NCBI GenBank assembly: GCA_034435035.1 | Contig: DAOTXW010000041.1 | Coordinates: 124,001 to 188,000 of the forward strand | Length of the DNA stretch: 64,000 nt | Source of the DNA: JAHEME01 sp034435035 | Lineage (GTDB): Bacteria > Chloroflexota > Anaerolineae > Aggregatilineales > UBA3940 | Reading direction: 5' to 3' | In this document: piece by piece, positions 1 through 8,616 of the stretch | Layout: each line of letters begins with the position of its first letter | Numbering within the stretch: the first letter of the stretch is position 1 | Program-made: the position numbers and the translations under genes | The notes under the pieces: model-generated | The model's input: only the letters and a program-made list of their open reading frames with translations | Databases searched by the model: none | Told to the model about the DNA's origin: nothing

Positions 1-1119
1 CGAGTGGCGAAACCCGCCGATGCCAGGGACATACAGCCCTGGCTCGACGGTGAAGACCATGCCCGGCTGCATGACGGTATCATCCCCCTGATCGAGGAAC
101 GGCCCCTCGTGATACCGCAGGCCGATCGCGTGGCCGGTGTGATGCTTCCAGTAAGCCGTCAGATCATGGCGTTCAAAGTAACCGCGCACAGCCTGATCCA
201 CCGCTGAGCAGCGCACCCCGGCCCGCATCGCCTCAAAGGCTGTATCCTGCAGAGCCATCATGTGCTGGAACAAATGAGTCTGTTCGACGGTGGGCTGGCC
301 GATGATCAGGGTGCGCTCAAGCTCCGATTCGTATCCCCAGACCGGAGCGCCAGCGCCGGTGACCAGGACATCGCCGGGCTGGAACGTGATATTGGCGGCC
401 AGTGCATGGGGGATGGCTGAGTTACGCCCGATCTGTCCCCGGTAGCCGGCGCCGGCCCCCTGGGAGAAGGCGCTCTGCGCCCGGTAGATCGGCCCGATCG
501 CGTCCAGCATGGCCCGGGTGGCTTCATCGCTGGCGCGCTGGCTGACTTCGGTCTCAGTGAGGCCGACGCGGGTATATCGCTGCAGCAGCTGGTGAGCCAG
601 ATTTCCCCAGCGCACGCTCTCCCGGATCAGCGCCAGTTCGGCTGGCGACTTGATCCTCATCTGATCTTCGATTGCTGCCCGTACCGGGATCACCGGTGTG
701 CCAATCAGGGCGGACAGAGCCGGCCCGCGATAGCCCAGAATCCAGGGGTAGCCATCCTCGTCAGCGCCGATGCGGCCCTGGATTCCCTGATCGCGCAGCA
801 GGGCTGCCAGCCGCTCCATAGGGTGCGGGCGGTCCGGATATTCGGGGTAGTGCTCCACACGATCGACCACGGCATTGGCCTGTGCGTGCTCCAGTTCCAG
901 GCGGGGCACAAACAGGGCGCGCTCGCCATCCCGGTTCATGGTGAACGCCATCGGGCGCTCGGTGGGTATGAAGGCGAAACCCGTCAAGTAGAGCATGGCA
1001 TGGCGGTCGAACACTACCACGCCGGCCAGGTCCTCGCGCCGAATGTGCTCCAGAAGTTGGCCGCAGCGAGCCAGGTGCTCCTCGTCGCGAATCCGTAGCG
1101 CAAACTTATCGATGCCCAT
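1..1119 (-). CDS. M24-family metallopeptidase-like protein (Xaa-Pro aminopeptidase fold), 3' end cut by window edge
   Basis: The frame runs leftward from ATG at 1119 to the left edge without a stop, giving 373 residues; the C-terminus is missing. The creatinase-like N-terminal domain is followed by the pita-bread fold, with HTGHAIGLRYHEG and MVFTVEPGLYVPG near the end, as in aminopeptidase P/PepQ proteins that cut X-Pro peptides with two metal ions. The metal site looks altered. Where PepQ has D-A-G-A then S-D-I-T-R-T, this protein has G-A-G-A then S-E-L-E-R-T, so the first Asp ligand is Gly and the second is Glu. It may be a weak peptidase or a non-peptidase member such as a creatinase or lyase type. 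An RBS-like gagcagg lies before the start. The gene diverges from the Nudix gene. Family call is firm; activity is open. Confidence 0.88.
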   Translation of the reverse strand, partial: MGIDKFALRIRDEEHLARCGQLLEHIRREDLAGVVVFDRHAMLYLTGFAFIPTERPMAFTMNRDGERALFVPRLELEHAQANAVVDRVEHYPEYPDRPHPMERLAALLRDQGIQGRIGADEDGYPWILGYRGPALSALIGTPVIPVRAAIEDQMRIKSPAELALIRESVRWGNLAHQLLQRYTRVGLTETEVSQRASDEATRAMLDAIGPIYRAQSAFSQGAGAGYRGQIGRNSAIPHALAANITFQPGDVLVTGAGAPVWGYESELERTLIIGQPTVEQTHLFQHMMALQDTAFEAMRAGVRCSAVDQAVRGYFERHDLTAYWKHHTGHAIGLRYHEGPFLDQGDDTVMQPGMVFTVEPGLYVPGIGGFRHS

Positions 1120-1257
1120 GCGCCCCTGCTCCTTTCAGCCTCATGAATGAATACATGTCCGTACACCGGGCGACTGGCGCGCTGCCTGACTGATAATGTA
1201 CCGCACAGGCGCGGTGGGAGAAAGCCGGGCGCACGGCTGTCTGTGTGGCAACCGTGC

Positions 1258-1263
1258 TACAAT
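1258..1263 (+). promoter_or_regulatory. Candidate -10 box for the Nudix gene
   Basis: TACAAT preceded by an extended -10 TGc, 75 bases before the Nudix ATG, in the 219-base gap between divergent genes. No good -35 is visible. Confidence 0.35.
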
Positions 1264-1338
1264 AGTCGGCGGGGGATGCCCCCGCGTCGCGGGACCCCCC
1301 TCGCGGAACGGCAGCGCAATACCCACCCGCTGAAGGTA

Positions 1339-1974
1339 ATGAGACCGAACCTCGACGACGTGCGCCGCGCCCTGGCCCTGACCGACTTTGATGCTGTGAG
1401 CGCCTGGCGTCAGATGGCGCCGCAGCACCGCCGGCTGGAAAGTCTTCCGGCAGCTGACGGAGCAGCGCGCACCGCCGCCGTCCTGCTGCTGCTTTATCCT
1501 CAAGGCGGGCAGCTTGTTTTTGTCCTGACGCGTCGCACGGAGATAGTGGCCACGCATAAGGGCCAGATCTCGCTGCCGGGCGGCGCGCAGGAAAGCGGCG
1601 AATCCCCGGCCCAGACAGCCATCCGCGAGACCTGCGAGGAGATCGGCGTGTGCCAGGCAGATATCAGCCTGATCGGCGCGCTGACTCCGCTGTACGTGGG
1701 TGTGAGCGGCTTCCAGATCAACCCATTTGTGGGCTATCTGCCGGCCCGCCCTCAGATCTCCCCGGATCCGGTGGAAGTGGCTGAAACCCTCGAGGTACCC
1801 CTGAGCCAGCTGCTGGACGACTCGGTCAAACAGGTGGAACGCTGGCATTTAGGGGGGATGGACCTCGATGTCCCCTTCTACCGCATCAGCGGCTACCCGG
1901 TATGGGGCGCGACGGCGATCATTTTGAGCGAGATGGAGCACCGACTGCGGGCGGCGCTGGCGCTCTCGCTCTAA
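1339..1974 (+). CDS. CoA-pyrophosphatase-type Nudix hydrolase
   Basis: This 211-residue protein carries a full Nudix box, G-A-Q-E-S-G-E then RETCEEIGV (G-x5-E-x7-REUxEExGU). Just before it lies the NuCoA motif, LTRRTEIVATHKGQ then SLPGG, which marks the subfamily that splits coenzyme A or acyl-CoA into 3',5'-ADP and phosphopantetheine. The expected role is soluble housekeeping turnover of CoA. The frame is open upstream to 1147, but that extension is basic and low in family signal. ATG 1339 is chosen because gaagg lies at the right distance and the protein then begins at the usual family position. No partner gene is obvious downstream. Confidence 0.88.
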   Translation: MRPNLDDVRRALALTDFDAVSAWRQMAPQHRRLESLPAADGAARTAAVLLLLYPQGGQLVFVLTRRTEIVATHKGQISLPGGAQESGESPAQTAIRETCEEIGVCQADISLIGALTPLYVGVSGFQINPFVGYLPARPQISPDPVEVAETLEVPLSQLLDDSVKQVERWHLGGMDLDVPFYRISGYPVWGATAIILSEMEHRLRAALALSL

Positions 1975-2069
1975 TGAAGGTTTTATGTCTATCTAATAAT
2001 CCTCTGATGAAAGGGCGCTATGCTTCATCGTGAACTTGCAGAACTATCCAGATAAGCGAGGAGAACACG

Positions 2070-2516
2070 ATGAGCATGATCAACTGGGCCCCAACGCGTG
2101 AGCTGATCAGCCTGCATGAGACGATGAACCGTCTGATGGAAGGCAGCCAGACCCGCAGCGTACCTGGCTACACCCGCGCGGAGCGCGAGGCTATCCTGCC
2201 AGTGGATGTCTATTCCACCAGCGACGAGATCGTGGTGATCGCAGCCATACCTGGCCTGACTGCTGAAGATGTCCAGATCACCTATGAGGCAGACGTCCTG
2301 ACCATCCGCGGTAGGTTCCCGGAGCGGCTTGAGAACACCGATTACGTGATGGCTGAGCGCTATCATGGTGCGTTTATCCGCATGCTGCAGCTCAATATTC
2401 CCATCGACGCCGATCGGATCGAAGCCACCTGCGAGAACGGCCTGCTGCGCCTGGTGCTGCCCAAGGCCGAGGCCGTCAAGCCGCGTGTGATCAAGGTGCA
2501 GACCCGCAAGTCCTGA
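2070..2516 (+). CDS. Small heat shock protein, Hsp20/alpha-crystallin family
   Basis: The 148-residue protein has an alpha-crystallin domain over about residues 45-140: the opening strand DVYSTSDEIVVIAAIPG, then V-L-T-I-R-G, and the closing A-T-C-E-N-G-L-L-R-L-V-L-P-K of this ATP-independent holdase chaperone family. Length is typical. The start is supported by gcgagga about 9 bases upstream. The C-terminal I-K-V tail may be a short form of the I-x-I oligomerisation motif. It stands alone between the Nudix and methyltransferase genes. No HrcA/CIRCE inverted repeat was seen in the 95 bases upstream. Confidence 0.93.
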   Translation: MSMINWAPTRELISLHETMNRLMEGSQTRSVPGYTRAEREAILPVDVYSTSDEIVVIAAIPGLTAEDVQITYEADVLTIRGRFPERLENTDYVMAERYHGAFIRMLQLNIPIDADRIEATCENGLLRLVLPKAEAVKPRVIKVQTRKS

Positions 2517-2666
2517 CCTCCCCTCGCTCCGCCCCGTCCATGCGCTGAGCCCGGGCGTGGGCGTAGCCATCAACCTCAACTCACTCTCAAGCAAGCGTCA
2601 GGCGTTGACAGCCTGGCGCTTGTCGTCTAGAGTCGTGCGGGTTATCTCAAGCCCCGGAGACGCTCT

Positions 2667-3317
2667 GTGTCCAACACTCTGCATGACCGGCTCAGTCAGT
2701 ACATACGCGATCTGTTTGGATCCGAAGATGCTGTACTGGACAACATTCAGGCCGACAGCGCCCGTGAAGGGTTACCGGCGATCAGCATCCGGGCCGAAGA
2801 AGGCAGGCTGCTGAATGTGCTGCTGCGGGCGGCCGGCGCCCGCCGGGTGGTGGAGGTGGGGACTCTGGCCGGTTACAGCGGCATCTGGATCGCGCGGGCG
2901 CTGCCGCCGGAAGGGAAGCTGATCACGCTGGAGCGCGATCCGCGGCATGCGGAAATCGCCCGGCGCAACTTCGAACGGGCCGGGCTGGCGGCGCGCGTCG
3001 AGGTGCGGGAAGGCCCGGCGCTTGCCAGCCTGGAGGCGCTGGCGGCGGAATCCCCCTTCGACGCCATCTTCATCGATGCGTACAAGGGCGATTACCCTGC
3101 CTATCTGGACTGGGCACAGGAGCATATCCGGGTGGGTGGGCTGATCCTGGCGCATAATGCGCTGCTGGGAGGAGCAGTCGTTGAGCCGGGGAAGCGCCCC
3201 GCCGCTGAAGTCGAAGCGCTGCTGACCTTCAACCGCCGTCTGGCCACCGATCCCCGGCTGGCGGGGATCATCGTGCCGCTGGGCGATGGTCTGTCTGCGG
3301 CCGTGCGCCTCGGTTGA
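2667..3317 (+). CDS. Class I SAM-dependent O-methyltransferase (COG4122 type)
   Basis: The protein has 216 residues, the length of bacterial caffeoyl-CoA/catechol-type O-methyltransferases. SAM motif I is VVEVGTLAGYSGIW, followed by acidic strand ends L-I-T-L-E-R-D and the metal/substrate motif DAIFIDAYKGDYPAYLDWA. These are hallmarks of a divalent-metal-dependent enzyme that methylates a vicinal diol. The GTG start at 2667 is preceded by ccggaga at good distance. The stop lies 9 bases before the GHMP kinase start, so the two may be cotranscribed. The true substrate cannot be read from sequence. Confidence 0.88.
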   Translation: MSNTLHDRLSQYIRDLFGSEDAVLDNIQADSAREGLPAISIRAEEGRLLNVLLRAAGARRVVEVGTLAGYSGIWIARALPPEGKLITLERDPRHAEIARRNFERAGLAARVEVREGPALASLEALAAESPFDAIFIDAYKGDYPAYLDWAQEHIRVGGLILAHNALLGGAVVEPGKRPAAEVEALLTFNRRLATDPRLAGIIVPLGDGLSAAVRLG

Positions 3318-3326
3318 TGTCATAGG

Positions 3327-4520
3327 ATGGCTCCTATGACGTTTCCCCTTCCACAGACCCTGATCGACCAATTTGAAAGCTTGACCGGTGGCCCCCCCCG
3401 GCTGGTGGCGCGCGCGCCGGGCCGTGTGGATCTGATCGGCACCCATGTGGATTACAACGAAGGGCTGGTGCTCCCGGCTGCCATCTCCCGGTATGCCTGG
3501 GTGGCGGCTCGCCCCCGCAATGACCGGCTGGTCGTGATTGACTCGCTGGATATGCATGAGCGCATCACGTTCAGCCTGGACTCTATGGAGACACGCACCC
3601 TGCTCGGCGGCGAGCCGATGCCAGTCTGGGCGCAGTATGCCGCCGGGGTGGCCTGGGCCCTGGAAGAAAGCGGTCTTCGGCTGACGGGCTGCGACCTGGC
3701 GATCACCGGCGAAGTGCCGGTTGGGGCAGGGCTCTCCTCCTCGGCAGCGGTCGAAGTCGCCTATGCGCATGCGTGGACGTATCTGATCGGGTGGGCGGGC
3801 GATCGGATGCAGCTGGCGCAGTGGTGCCAGCGGGCAGAAAACCAGTACGTTGGGGTGAACTCCGGCCTGATGGATCAATTCTCCAGCACTTTTGGGCAGA
3901 GCGGCCATGCGCTGCTGCTTGACTGCCGCAGCCTGGATTGGGAAGCCGTGCCGCTGAGCGATCGGGTGGCGCTGGTCGTGGCCGATACCGGCACCCGACG
4001 CACCCTGGCTGCCAGCCACTATAACACGCGCCGCGCCGAGTGTGAGCAGGCAGTTGCCAGCCTGAAAACCGCCCTGCCGGAAATCCGGTCTCTGCGTGAT
4101 GTCTCCATTGAGGCATTTCAAGTTCACAGCCATCTCGTTCCGCAGCCGGCCCGCGACCGGGCCCAGCATGTCATCGAGGAGATTGCACGGGTAGCAGAGG
4201 CGGCGGAAGCACTGCGGCATGGCGATGTGGGCCGACTGGGGGCGCTGATGGATGCCTCGCAGATCAGTTCGCGTGATCTGTTTGCCGCCAGTGGACCGGC
4301 GCTCGATGCCATGTGGGAAGCCTCGCAGGGGCACCCGGCACGGCTCGGAGGCCGCTTCTTAGGGGCGGGCTGGGCCGGCTGCCTGATCTTTCTGGTTGAG
4401 GCCGCCGGCAGCCACGATTTTGCGGCCCGGACTGCCGAACGCTACCGCCGGCAGACCGGGCAGCTCCCGGAGCTAACGATTGTGCAGGCTGCGCAGGGGG
4501 CCGAGGTGGCAGCCGTATGA
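3327..4520 (+). CDS. galK: Galactokinase-like GHMP sugar kinase
   Basis: The protein (397 residues, or 394 from ATG 3336) has galactokinase architecture. The N-terminal signature is GRVDLIGTHVDYNEG, the GHMP phosphate loop is PVGAGLSSSAAVE, the catalytic-Asp region is NSGLMDQFSS, and the C-terminal motif is GAGWAGCLIF. Galactokinase phosphorylates C1 of galactose with ATP in the Leloir pathway. The signature deviates from classical G-R-x-N-L-I-G-E-H-x-D-Y: Asn is Asp, and the Glu that contacts the sugar is Thr. A related sugar is therefore possible. No galT or galE lies nearby. Family sure; substrate less so. Confidence 0.82.
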   Translation: MAPMTFPLPQTLIDQFESLTGGPPRLVARAPGRVDLIGTHVDYNEGLVLPAAISRYAWVAARPRNDRLVVIDSLDMHERITFSLDSMETRTLLGGEPMPVWAQYAAGVAWALEESGLRLTGCDLAITGEVPVGAGLSSSAAVEVAYAHAWTYLIGWAGDRMQLAQWCQRAENQYVGVNSGLMDQFSSTFGQSGHALLLDCRSLDWEAVPLSDRVALVVADTGTRRTLAASHYNTRRAECEQAVASLKTALPEIRSLRDVSIEAFQVHSHLVPQPARDRAQHVIEEIARVAEAAEALRHGDVGRLGALMDASQISSRDLFAASGPALDAMWEASQGHPARLGGRFLGAGWAGCLIFLVEAAGSHDFAARTAERYRRQTGQLPELTIVQAAQGAEVAAV

Positions 4521-4550
4521 CCGCAGGCTGCCTGCAGGTCGCGTGAGATC

Positions 4551-4560
4551 GGGTATAATC
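4551..4560 (+). promoter_or_regulatory. Extended -10 promoter GGGTATAATC
   Basis: A perfect TATAAT with upstream GGG lies 49 bases before the first DUF3048 start. No clear -35 is visible. The same GG-TATAAT-C string precedes several other genes in the window. Confidence 0.6.
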
Positions 4561-4608
4561 GCTGCCGCTGGCGACAGAGCCAGCTTTCTGTTGAGCTGTG
4601 GAGACCCT

Positions 4609-5766
4609 ATGCATCGGTTGAGTCAAACCGCTTCAGGAGCGCTGGTGCTGGCTGTATTGCTGACGATCGGGATAACAGCCTGCCAGCCGCAGCCTGCGGT
4701 GACTCCCACCCCTACTCGCACGCCGGCTGCGGTGGTCGTGCCGCCGACCGTCGCGCCGACTGCGGTGGTTACACAGCCGCCCCCTGCTCCGTCCAGCGCG
4801 GGGCGGGTGGGGCCGGACGCTTACCCTGCCGGTGTCAACCCGCTGACGGGCCTGCCGGTTGCTGATCCTGCCGTGCTGCAACGCCCGCCGCTGGCCATCA
4901 AAGTATCCAACTACATTGGCGCGCGTCCGCAGTCCGGCCTGAGCTATGCCGACCTGGTGTTTGAGCATTACGCCGAGGGGGGTGAAACTCGCCTGACCGG
5001 CGTCTACTACAGCCAGTCTCCGGAGCGGGTCGGATCGGTGCGCAGCGGCCGCCTGATCGATCTGGAGATCGTCCCGATGTTCGATGCGCTGCTGACAGCG
5101 TCGGGCTTCAGCGGCGGCGTGCTCAAGCGCATCGACGCTGCCCCGTGGAAGGCACGAAACCTGTCCGGCCCCTTCATCGGCCCGCCGATGCTGGTTCGCG
5201 TCCCGCTGGACAACGTCGCCTATGAGCACACGCTGTTCGCTGTCCCGGCGGAGATCTGGCAGTATGCTGCCCGCCAGGGGATCAGCCAGCCACCGATGCT
5301 GACGCCGGGGATGGCCTTCGACCCGTCTGTGCCGCCGGGCGGGGTGTCGGCCTCAAAGGCAGCGCTGGATTTTGGGCTGTCGTGGACAGAGGTGAGCTGG
5401 CAGTATGATCCGGCTGCTGGCCGGTACCTGCGGATGTTGGCAGGGGAGCCGCATACGGATGCCCTGAATGGTCAGCAGATCGCCGTGGAGAATGTGGTGC
5501 TGATCGGGGCATGGCACATCGAAACAGATATCCCGGAGGACAGCTTTGGAGGTGGGCATCTGTCCGTGGAGATCCAGATCTGGGGCAGTGGCCCTCTGAC
5601 GCTGTTCCGGGATGGGCAGCGGTTCGAAGGCCAGTGGACCCGCAGCAATCCCGAGAACATGCTGGCTTTCACCGATGCCAACGGCGGCATCCTTTATCTC
5701 AAGCCGGGGCAGACCTGGTTTGAGATGGTGCCGATCGGTTTTGATCAACTGCTCGTTGAGCCATAG
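4609..5766 (+). CDS. DUF3048 lipoprotein, copy 1 of 3
   Basis: The 385-residue protein starts with a lipoprotein signal, MHRLSQ then a hydrophobic stretch ending in the lipobox I-T-A-C-Q. A Thr/Pro/Val-rich linker of about 50 residues follows, then the DUF3048 (YerB-like) region: VNPLTGLPVADP, then RPQSGLSYADLVFE and PERVGSVRSGR. A membrane-anchored extracytoplasmic protein is expected; no reaction is established for the family. ATG 4609 is chosen because gtggaga lies 5 bases before it and the signal peptide begins there. It is the first of three tandem paralogues and is the most divergent: it has V-F-E-H-Y-A-E-G where the other two have W-E-Y-Q-M-E-G. Confidence 0.85.
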   Translation: MHRLSQTASGALVLAVLLTIGITACQPQPAVTPTPTRTPAAVVVPPTVAPTAVVTQPPPAPSSAGRVGPDAYPAGVNPLTGLPVADPAVLQRPPLAIKVSNYIGARPQSGLSYADLVFEHYAEGGETRLTGVYYSQSPERVGSVRSGRLIDLEIVPMFDALLTASGFSGGVLKRIDAAPWKARNLSGPFIGPPMLVRVPLDNVAYEHTLFAVPAEIWQYAARQGISQPPMLTPGMAFDPSVPPGGVSASKAALDFGLSWTEVSWQYDPAAGRYLRMLAGEPHTDALNGQQIAVENVVLIGAWHIETDIPEDSFGGGHLSVEIQIWGSGPLTLFRDGQRFEGQWTRSNPENMLAFTDANGGILYLKPGQTWFEMVPIGFDQLLVEP

Positions 5767-5786
5767 GCGCTACAGGATAACCCGGT

Positions 5787-6995
5787 ATGTTCCCTTCCAG
5801 AATCATCACCGCTGTGCTGGCCCTGACAGCACTTGCGCTGGTGGCCTGCGTGCCGCAGCAGCCGCCGCCTACCCCCACCGCCACCCCGGCGGCAGCCGCG
5901 ACAACCGCGCTTTCTGTGCCGACGGCTACCCCGGCGAGCGCGCCTGAGCTGCCGACACCCACGCCGACGGGACCTTACGGGCCGACAAATTTCCCCGCGG
6001 ATGTCAATCCGCTGACCGGTCAGGTGGTGGCCGACCCGGCGGCGCTGAATCGCCGCCCGCTGCTGATCAAGGTCAGCAATGAATCAGAGGAAGTGCGTCC
6101 GCAGAGCGGATGGGCCTTCGCCGACCATGTGTGGGAGTACCAGATGGAAGGGTTCGCCCAGACGCGCTACACCGCCGTGATCTACGGGCAGGCGCCGGAG
6201 CGAGTAGGATCAGTGCGCAGCGCACGCCTGATCGATGTGGAGCACCTGGTGGATATGTACGGCGGCATCCTGGTCTTTTCAGGCGGCAGCACTAATTTCG
6301 GGCATGAGCCGCCCGGCCCGCCGCGCATTCGTGAGCTGGTGCTGGCGGCGCCGTGGCGTAACCGTGCGGTGTCTGAACAAATGGGGATGGCCGACCCGTA
6401 TCTGGTGCGCATCCCCGATATCCCGCGACCCGGCGTGCCGGGCTACCATACCCTGTTTGCCGTCCCTGTGAAGATATGGGAATGGGCCGGGCAGCAGGGC
6501 CTCAGCCAGCGACCTAACCTGGATGGACTGGCGTTCGACCTGAATCCGCCGGCCGGCGGACTGCCCACGAACGAGGCGATCGTTGACTACCCCGGCATCG
6601 GCCCCAGGCACACGTGGCGCTGGGATCAGACCAGCAGCCGCTGGCTGAGCTTCACCGATGACAAACCCGATGGCGATACTCTGACGCCTGACCGTCAGCT
6701 TGCATTTGACAACGTTGTGATCCTCTATGTACCTCACTACCAGGCGGATTTCCTGGAACAGGAAGGCGAGCTTGGGGAGCTGTACTCGGTGGGTATTACC
6801 CTGGAGGGCGAAGGGGATGGCATGCTGCTGCGGAACGGGCAGCGCTACCCCATTCGCTGGCGCCGCGCAGCGGCTGAGGGCATGCTTCAGCTGGTAGACG
6901 CTGGCGGGGCGATCATCCCTCTTCAGCCTGGCACGACTTTCTTCCACACTGCGGATACGATCTATTTCGCACCGCAGATCGCGTTTGCACCGTAG
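5787..6995 (+). CDS. DUF3048 lipoprotein, copy 2 of 3
   Basis: The protein has 402 residues with a signal peptide and the lipobox L-V-A-C-V, then a T-P-T-rich linker. The DUF3048 core includes VNPLTGQVVADPAALNRRP, VRPQSGWAFADHVWEYQMEG and PERVGSVRSARLIDVEHL. It begins 20 bases after copy 1 ends, so the tandem genes probably form one transcript from the promoter near 4555. Copy 2 is closer to copy 3 than to copy 1 through the shared W-E-Y-Q-M-E-G and F-D-N-V-V-I/L segments, which suggests two rounds of duplication. Function unknown; location outside the membrane is inferred from the lipobox. Confidence 0.85.
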   Translation: MFPSRIITAVLALTALALVACVPQQPPPTPTATPAAAATTALSVPTATPASAPELPTPTPTGPYGPTNFPADVNPLTGQVVADPAALNRRPLLIKVSNESEEVRPQSGWAFADHVWEYQMEGFAQTRYTAVIYGQAPERVGSVRSARLIDVEHLVDMYGGILVFSGGSTNFGHEPPGPPRIRELVLAAPWRNRAVSEQMGMADPYLVRIPDIPRPGVPGYHTLFAVPVKIWEWAGQQGLSQRPNLDGLAFDLNPPAGGLPTNEAIVDYPGIGPRHTWRWDQTSSRWLSFTDDKPDGDTLTPDRQLAFDNVVILYVPHYQADFLEQEGELGELYSVGITLEGEGDGMLLRNGQRYPIRWRRAAAEGMLQLVDAGGAIIPLQPGTTFFHTADTIYFAPQIAFAP

Positions 6996-7009
6996 GCGGG
7001 AGGGAGGGC

Positions 7010-8221
7010 GTGCCTGGCAGATGTAAACTGTTGATTGCCAGCGGCCTGGCCGGAGTGCTGGGGGCCGCGCTGGCAGGTTGTCAGCCTGCGGCGGCGACGC
7101 GCATCGCAGCCACTACGATACCCGCAGCGGCCCCGGCGACACGGACTCCCCGCCCGCCTGCAACTGAGACAGCCGACTCAGCCAACCTCGCCACCCCAAC
7201 GCCTTCAGCGACGCCGCCCCCTGCGGCGATCGGGCCGGAGCTCTATCCCGCAGGGGTGAACCCGCTGACGGGCCTGCCGGTAGCGGACCCGGCTGTGCTG
7301 GAGCGCGCTCCCCTGCTGATCATGGTTAGCAACGAATCCCCGGAGGTGCGGCCGCAGAGCGGCCTGATGGCGGCCGATCATGTCTGGGAATACCAGATGG
7401 AGGGCTTCAGGCAGACACGTTACACGGCCGTGATCTACAGCCAGACGCCGGAACGTGTAGGCTCTGTCCGCAGTGTGCGCCTGATCAATACGGAGCATCT
7501 GCGCCCGGCCTATGATGGGCTGCTGGTCATCTCCGGGGCCAGCGCGGGTGTCTACCGGCTGATGCTGGATTCGCCGTGGTGGGATCGGGTCTTTCGCGAG
7601 GAGGAGGAGCAGGATCATCTGGTGCGAATCCGGGATATCCCCCGCCCCAATACCGACTTCTATCACGCGTTGTTTGCCATACCGGCTGAGCTGTGGCGTT
7701 ATGCTGACGAGCGGGGGGTTAACGCCCGCCCGAGCCTGCAGGGCCTGACATTCGCCGGGGCGGCGCCGCCGGGAGGGATCCCCACCCGTGAGATGGTAAT
7801 CGACTTCCCCGAAGATGGCCCGATCCACCGCTGGGCGTATGATCCGGATATCGGCCGCTGGCTGAGTTTCACGACCGATCAGAAGGCGATGATGGAAGAA
7901 ACTCCTGATCACGACCTGCTTGCCGGGCAGCAGCTGGCGTTTGATAATGTGGTGCTGATCTCCGTCCCGCATTATCTCGCGCCGATCATCGAGGATCAGC
8001 GCGGGAACCTGAGTTCGGTGGGGGTGCGGCTGATCGGCTACGGCGATGCGGTGCTGCTGCGCGACGGTCAGCGGTACCCGGTGCGCTGGTGGCGGTCACA
8101 GGACGGGATGATCCGGCTGCGGGATGCCGATCACCGGCCGGTCCCGCTCAAGCCCGGCACGACCTGGTTTGTCACGGCGTCCAGCAACATGTTCACGCCA
8201 GAAGTTCGCTTCAGGCCGTAG
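7010..8221 (+). CDS. DUF3048 lipoprotein, copy 3 of 3
   Basis: The 403-residue protein starts at GTG 7010, with a strong ggagggagg RBS immediately upstream. The signal peptide ends in the lipobox A-L-A-G-C-Q. A Thr/Pro/Ala-rich linker leads to the DUF3048 core with VNPLTGLPVADPAVLERAP, the W-E-Y-Q-M-E-G segment and PERVGSVRSVRLINTEHL. It lies 14 bases after copy 2. The C-terminal part (about residues 260-403) aligns with the other copies through L-K-P-G-T-T-W-F. Like its neighbours it has no known activity. Likely the same operon, with the ferredoxin gene just behind it. Confidence 0.85.
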   Translation: MPGRCKLLIASGLAGVLGAALAGCQPAAATRIAATTIPAAAPATRTPRPPATETADSANLATPTPSATPPPAAIGPELYPAGVNPLTGLPVADPAVLERAPLLIMVSNESPEVRPQSGLMAADHVWEYQMEGFRQTRYTAVIYSQTPERVGSVRSVRLINTEHLRPAYDGLLVISGASAGVYRLMLDSPWWDRVFREEEEQDHLVRIRDIPRPNTDFYHALFAIPAELWRYADERGVNARPSLQGLTFAGAAPPGGIPTREMVIDFPEDGPIHRWAYDPDIGRWLSFTTDQKAMMEETPDHDLLAGQQLAFDNVVLISVPHYLAPIIEDQRGNLSSVGVRLIGYGDAVLLRDGQRYPVRWWRSQDGMIRLRDADHRPVPLKPGTTWFVTASSNMFTPEVRFRP

Positions 8222-8231
8222 CGAGAATCCC

Positions 8232-8552
8232 TTGGCTCACGTCATCACCAGCCTGTGTCTGCGGCATGAGGGATGTGTGGCGATCTGCCCGGTGAACTGC
8301 ATCGTGCCGGGGGTGCCGATCGAAGTCTGGCCTTATGCCTACATTGATCCGCATGCCTGCACGGACTGTGGATTGTGTGTGCCCATGTGCCCCTACCACG
8401 CAATCTGGCCACAGGGCCAGCTTCCACCCGCCCTGAAGGCGGACTGCCAGCTCAATGCCGCCTTCTTTGAATCCGGACCGGGGTATGCTGCGCGGAATCC
8501 GGACCGGCGCGGTGGCGGACCGGCCCGGAAAGCTCACCGTAGACGTCCGTAG
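8232..8552 (+). CDS. Two-cluster ferredoxin (3Fe/4Fe-4Fe type)
   Basis: The 106-residue protein begins at TTG 8232, ten bases after the DUF3048 stop. No ATG fits the start of the domain, and the RBS is weak. The first cluster motif is C-L-R-H-E-G-C-V-A-I-C-P-V-N-C. The second is C-T-D-C-G-L-C-V-P-M-C-P. This pattern, with a spacer between the clusters and the order seen in 7Fe/8Fe ferredoxins, indicates a soluble electron carrier. The last 30 residues are basic and low in complexity (RRGGGPARKAHRRRP). The cognate redox partner is not evident from the neighbours. Confidence 0.85.
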   Translation: MAHVITSLCLRHEGCVAICPVNCIVPGVPIEVWPYAYIDPHACTDCGLCVPMCPYHAIWPQGQLPPALKADCQLNAAFFESGPGYAARNPDRRGGGPARKAHRRRP

Positions 8553-8566
8553 GTCGGGAAACAAGA

Positions 8567-8588
8567 AGAGGGGCACGACTGCCCCTCT
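8567..8588. terminator. Bidirectional hairpin between ferredoxin and bactofilin genes
   Basis: The arms gaggggca and tgcccctc pair perfectly across a 4-base loop (cgac), flanked by an A/T pair. It lies between two converging genes, where one hairpin can end both transcripts. No strong T tract follows. Confidence 0.6.
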
Positions 8589-8616
8589 CGGTGATGCCTG
8601 CGATTCGACGCAGAAC

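Noticed and set aside
2772..4334. Long open frame antisense to the methyltransferase and galactokinase genes
   Set aside because: It is compositionally odd, has no domain, and lies wholly opposite two well-supported enzymes; GC-rich codon bias creates such frames.
4480..4608. Longer N-terminus for the first DUF3048 lipoprotein
   Set aside because: The extension overlaps galactokinase and the promoter, and would bury the signal peptide.
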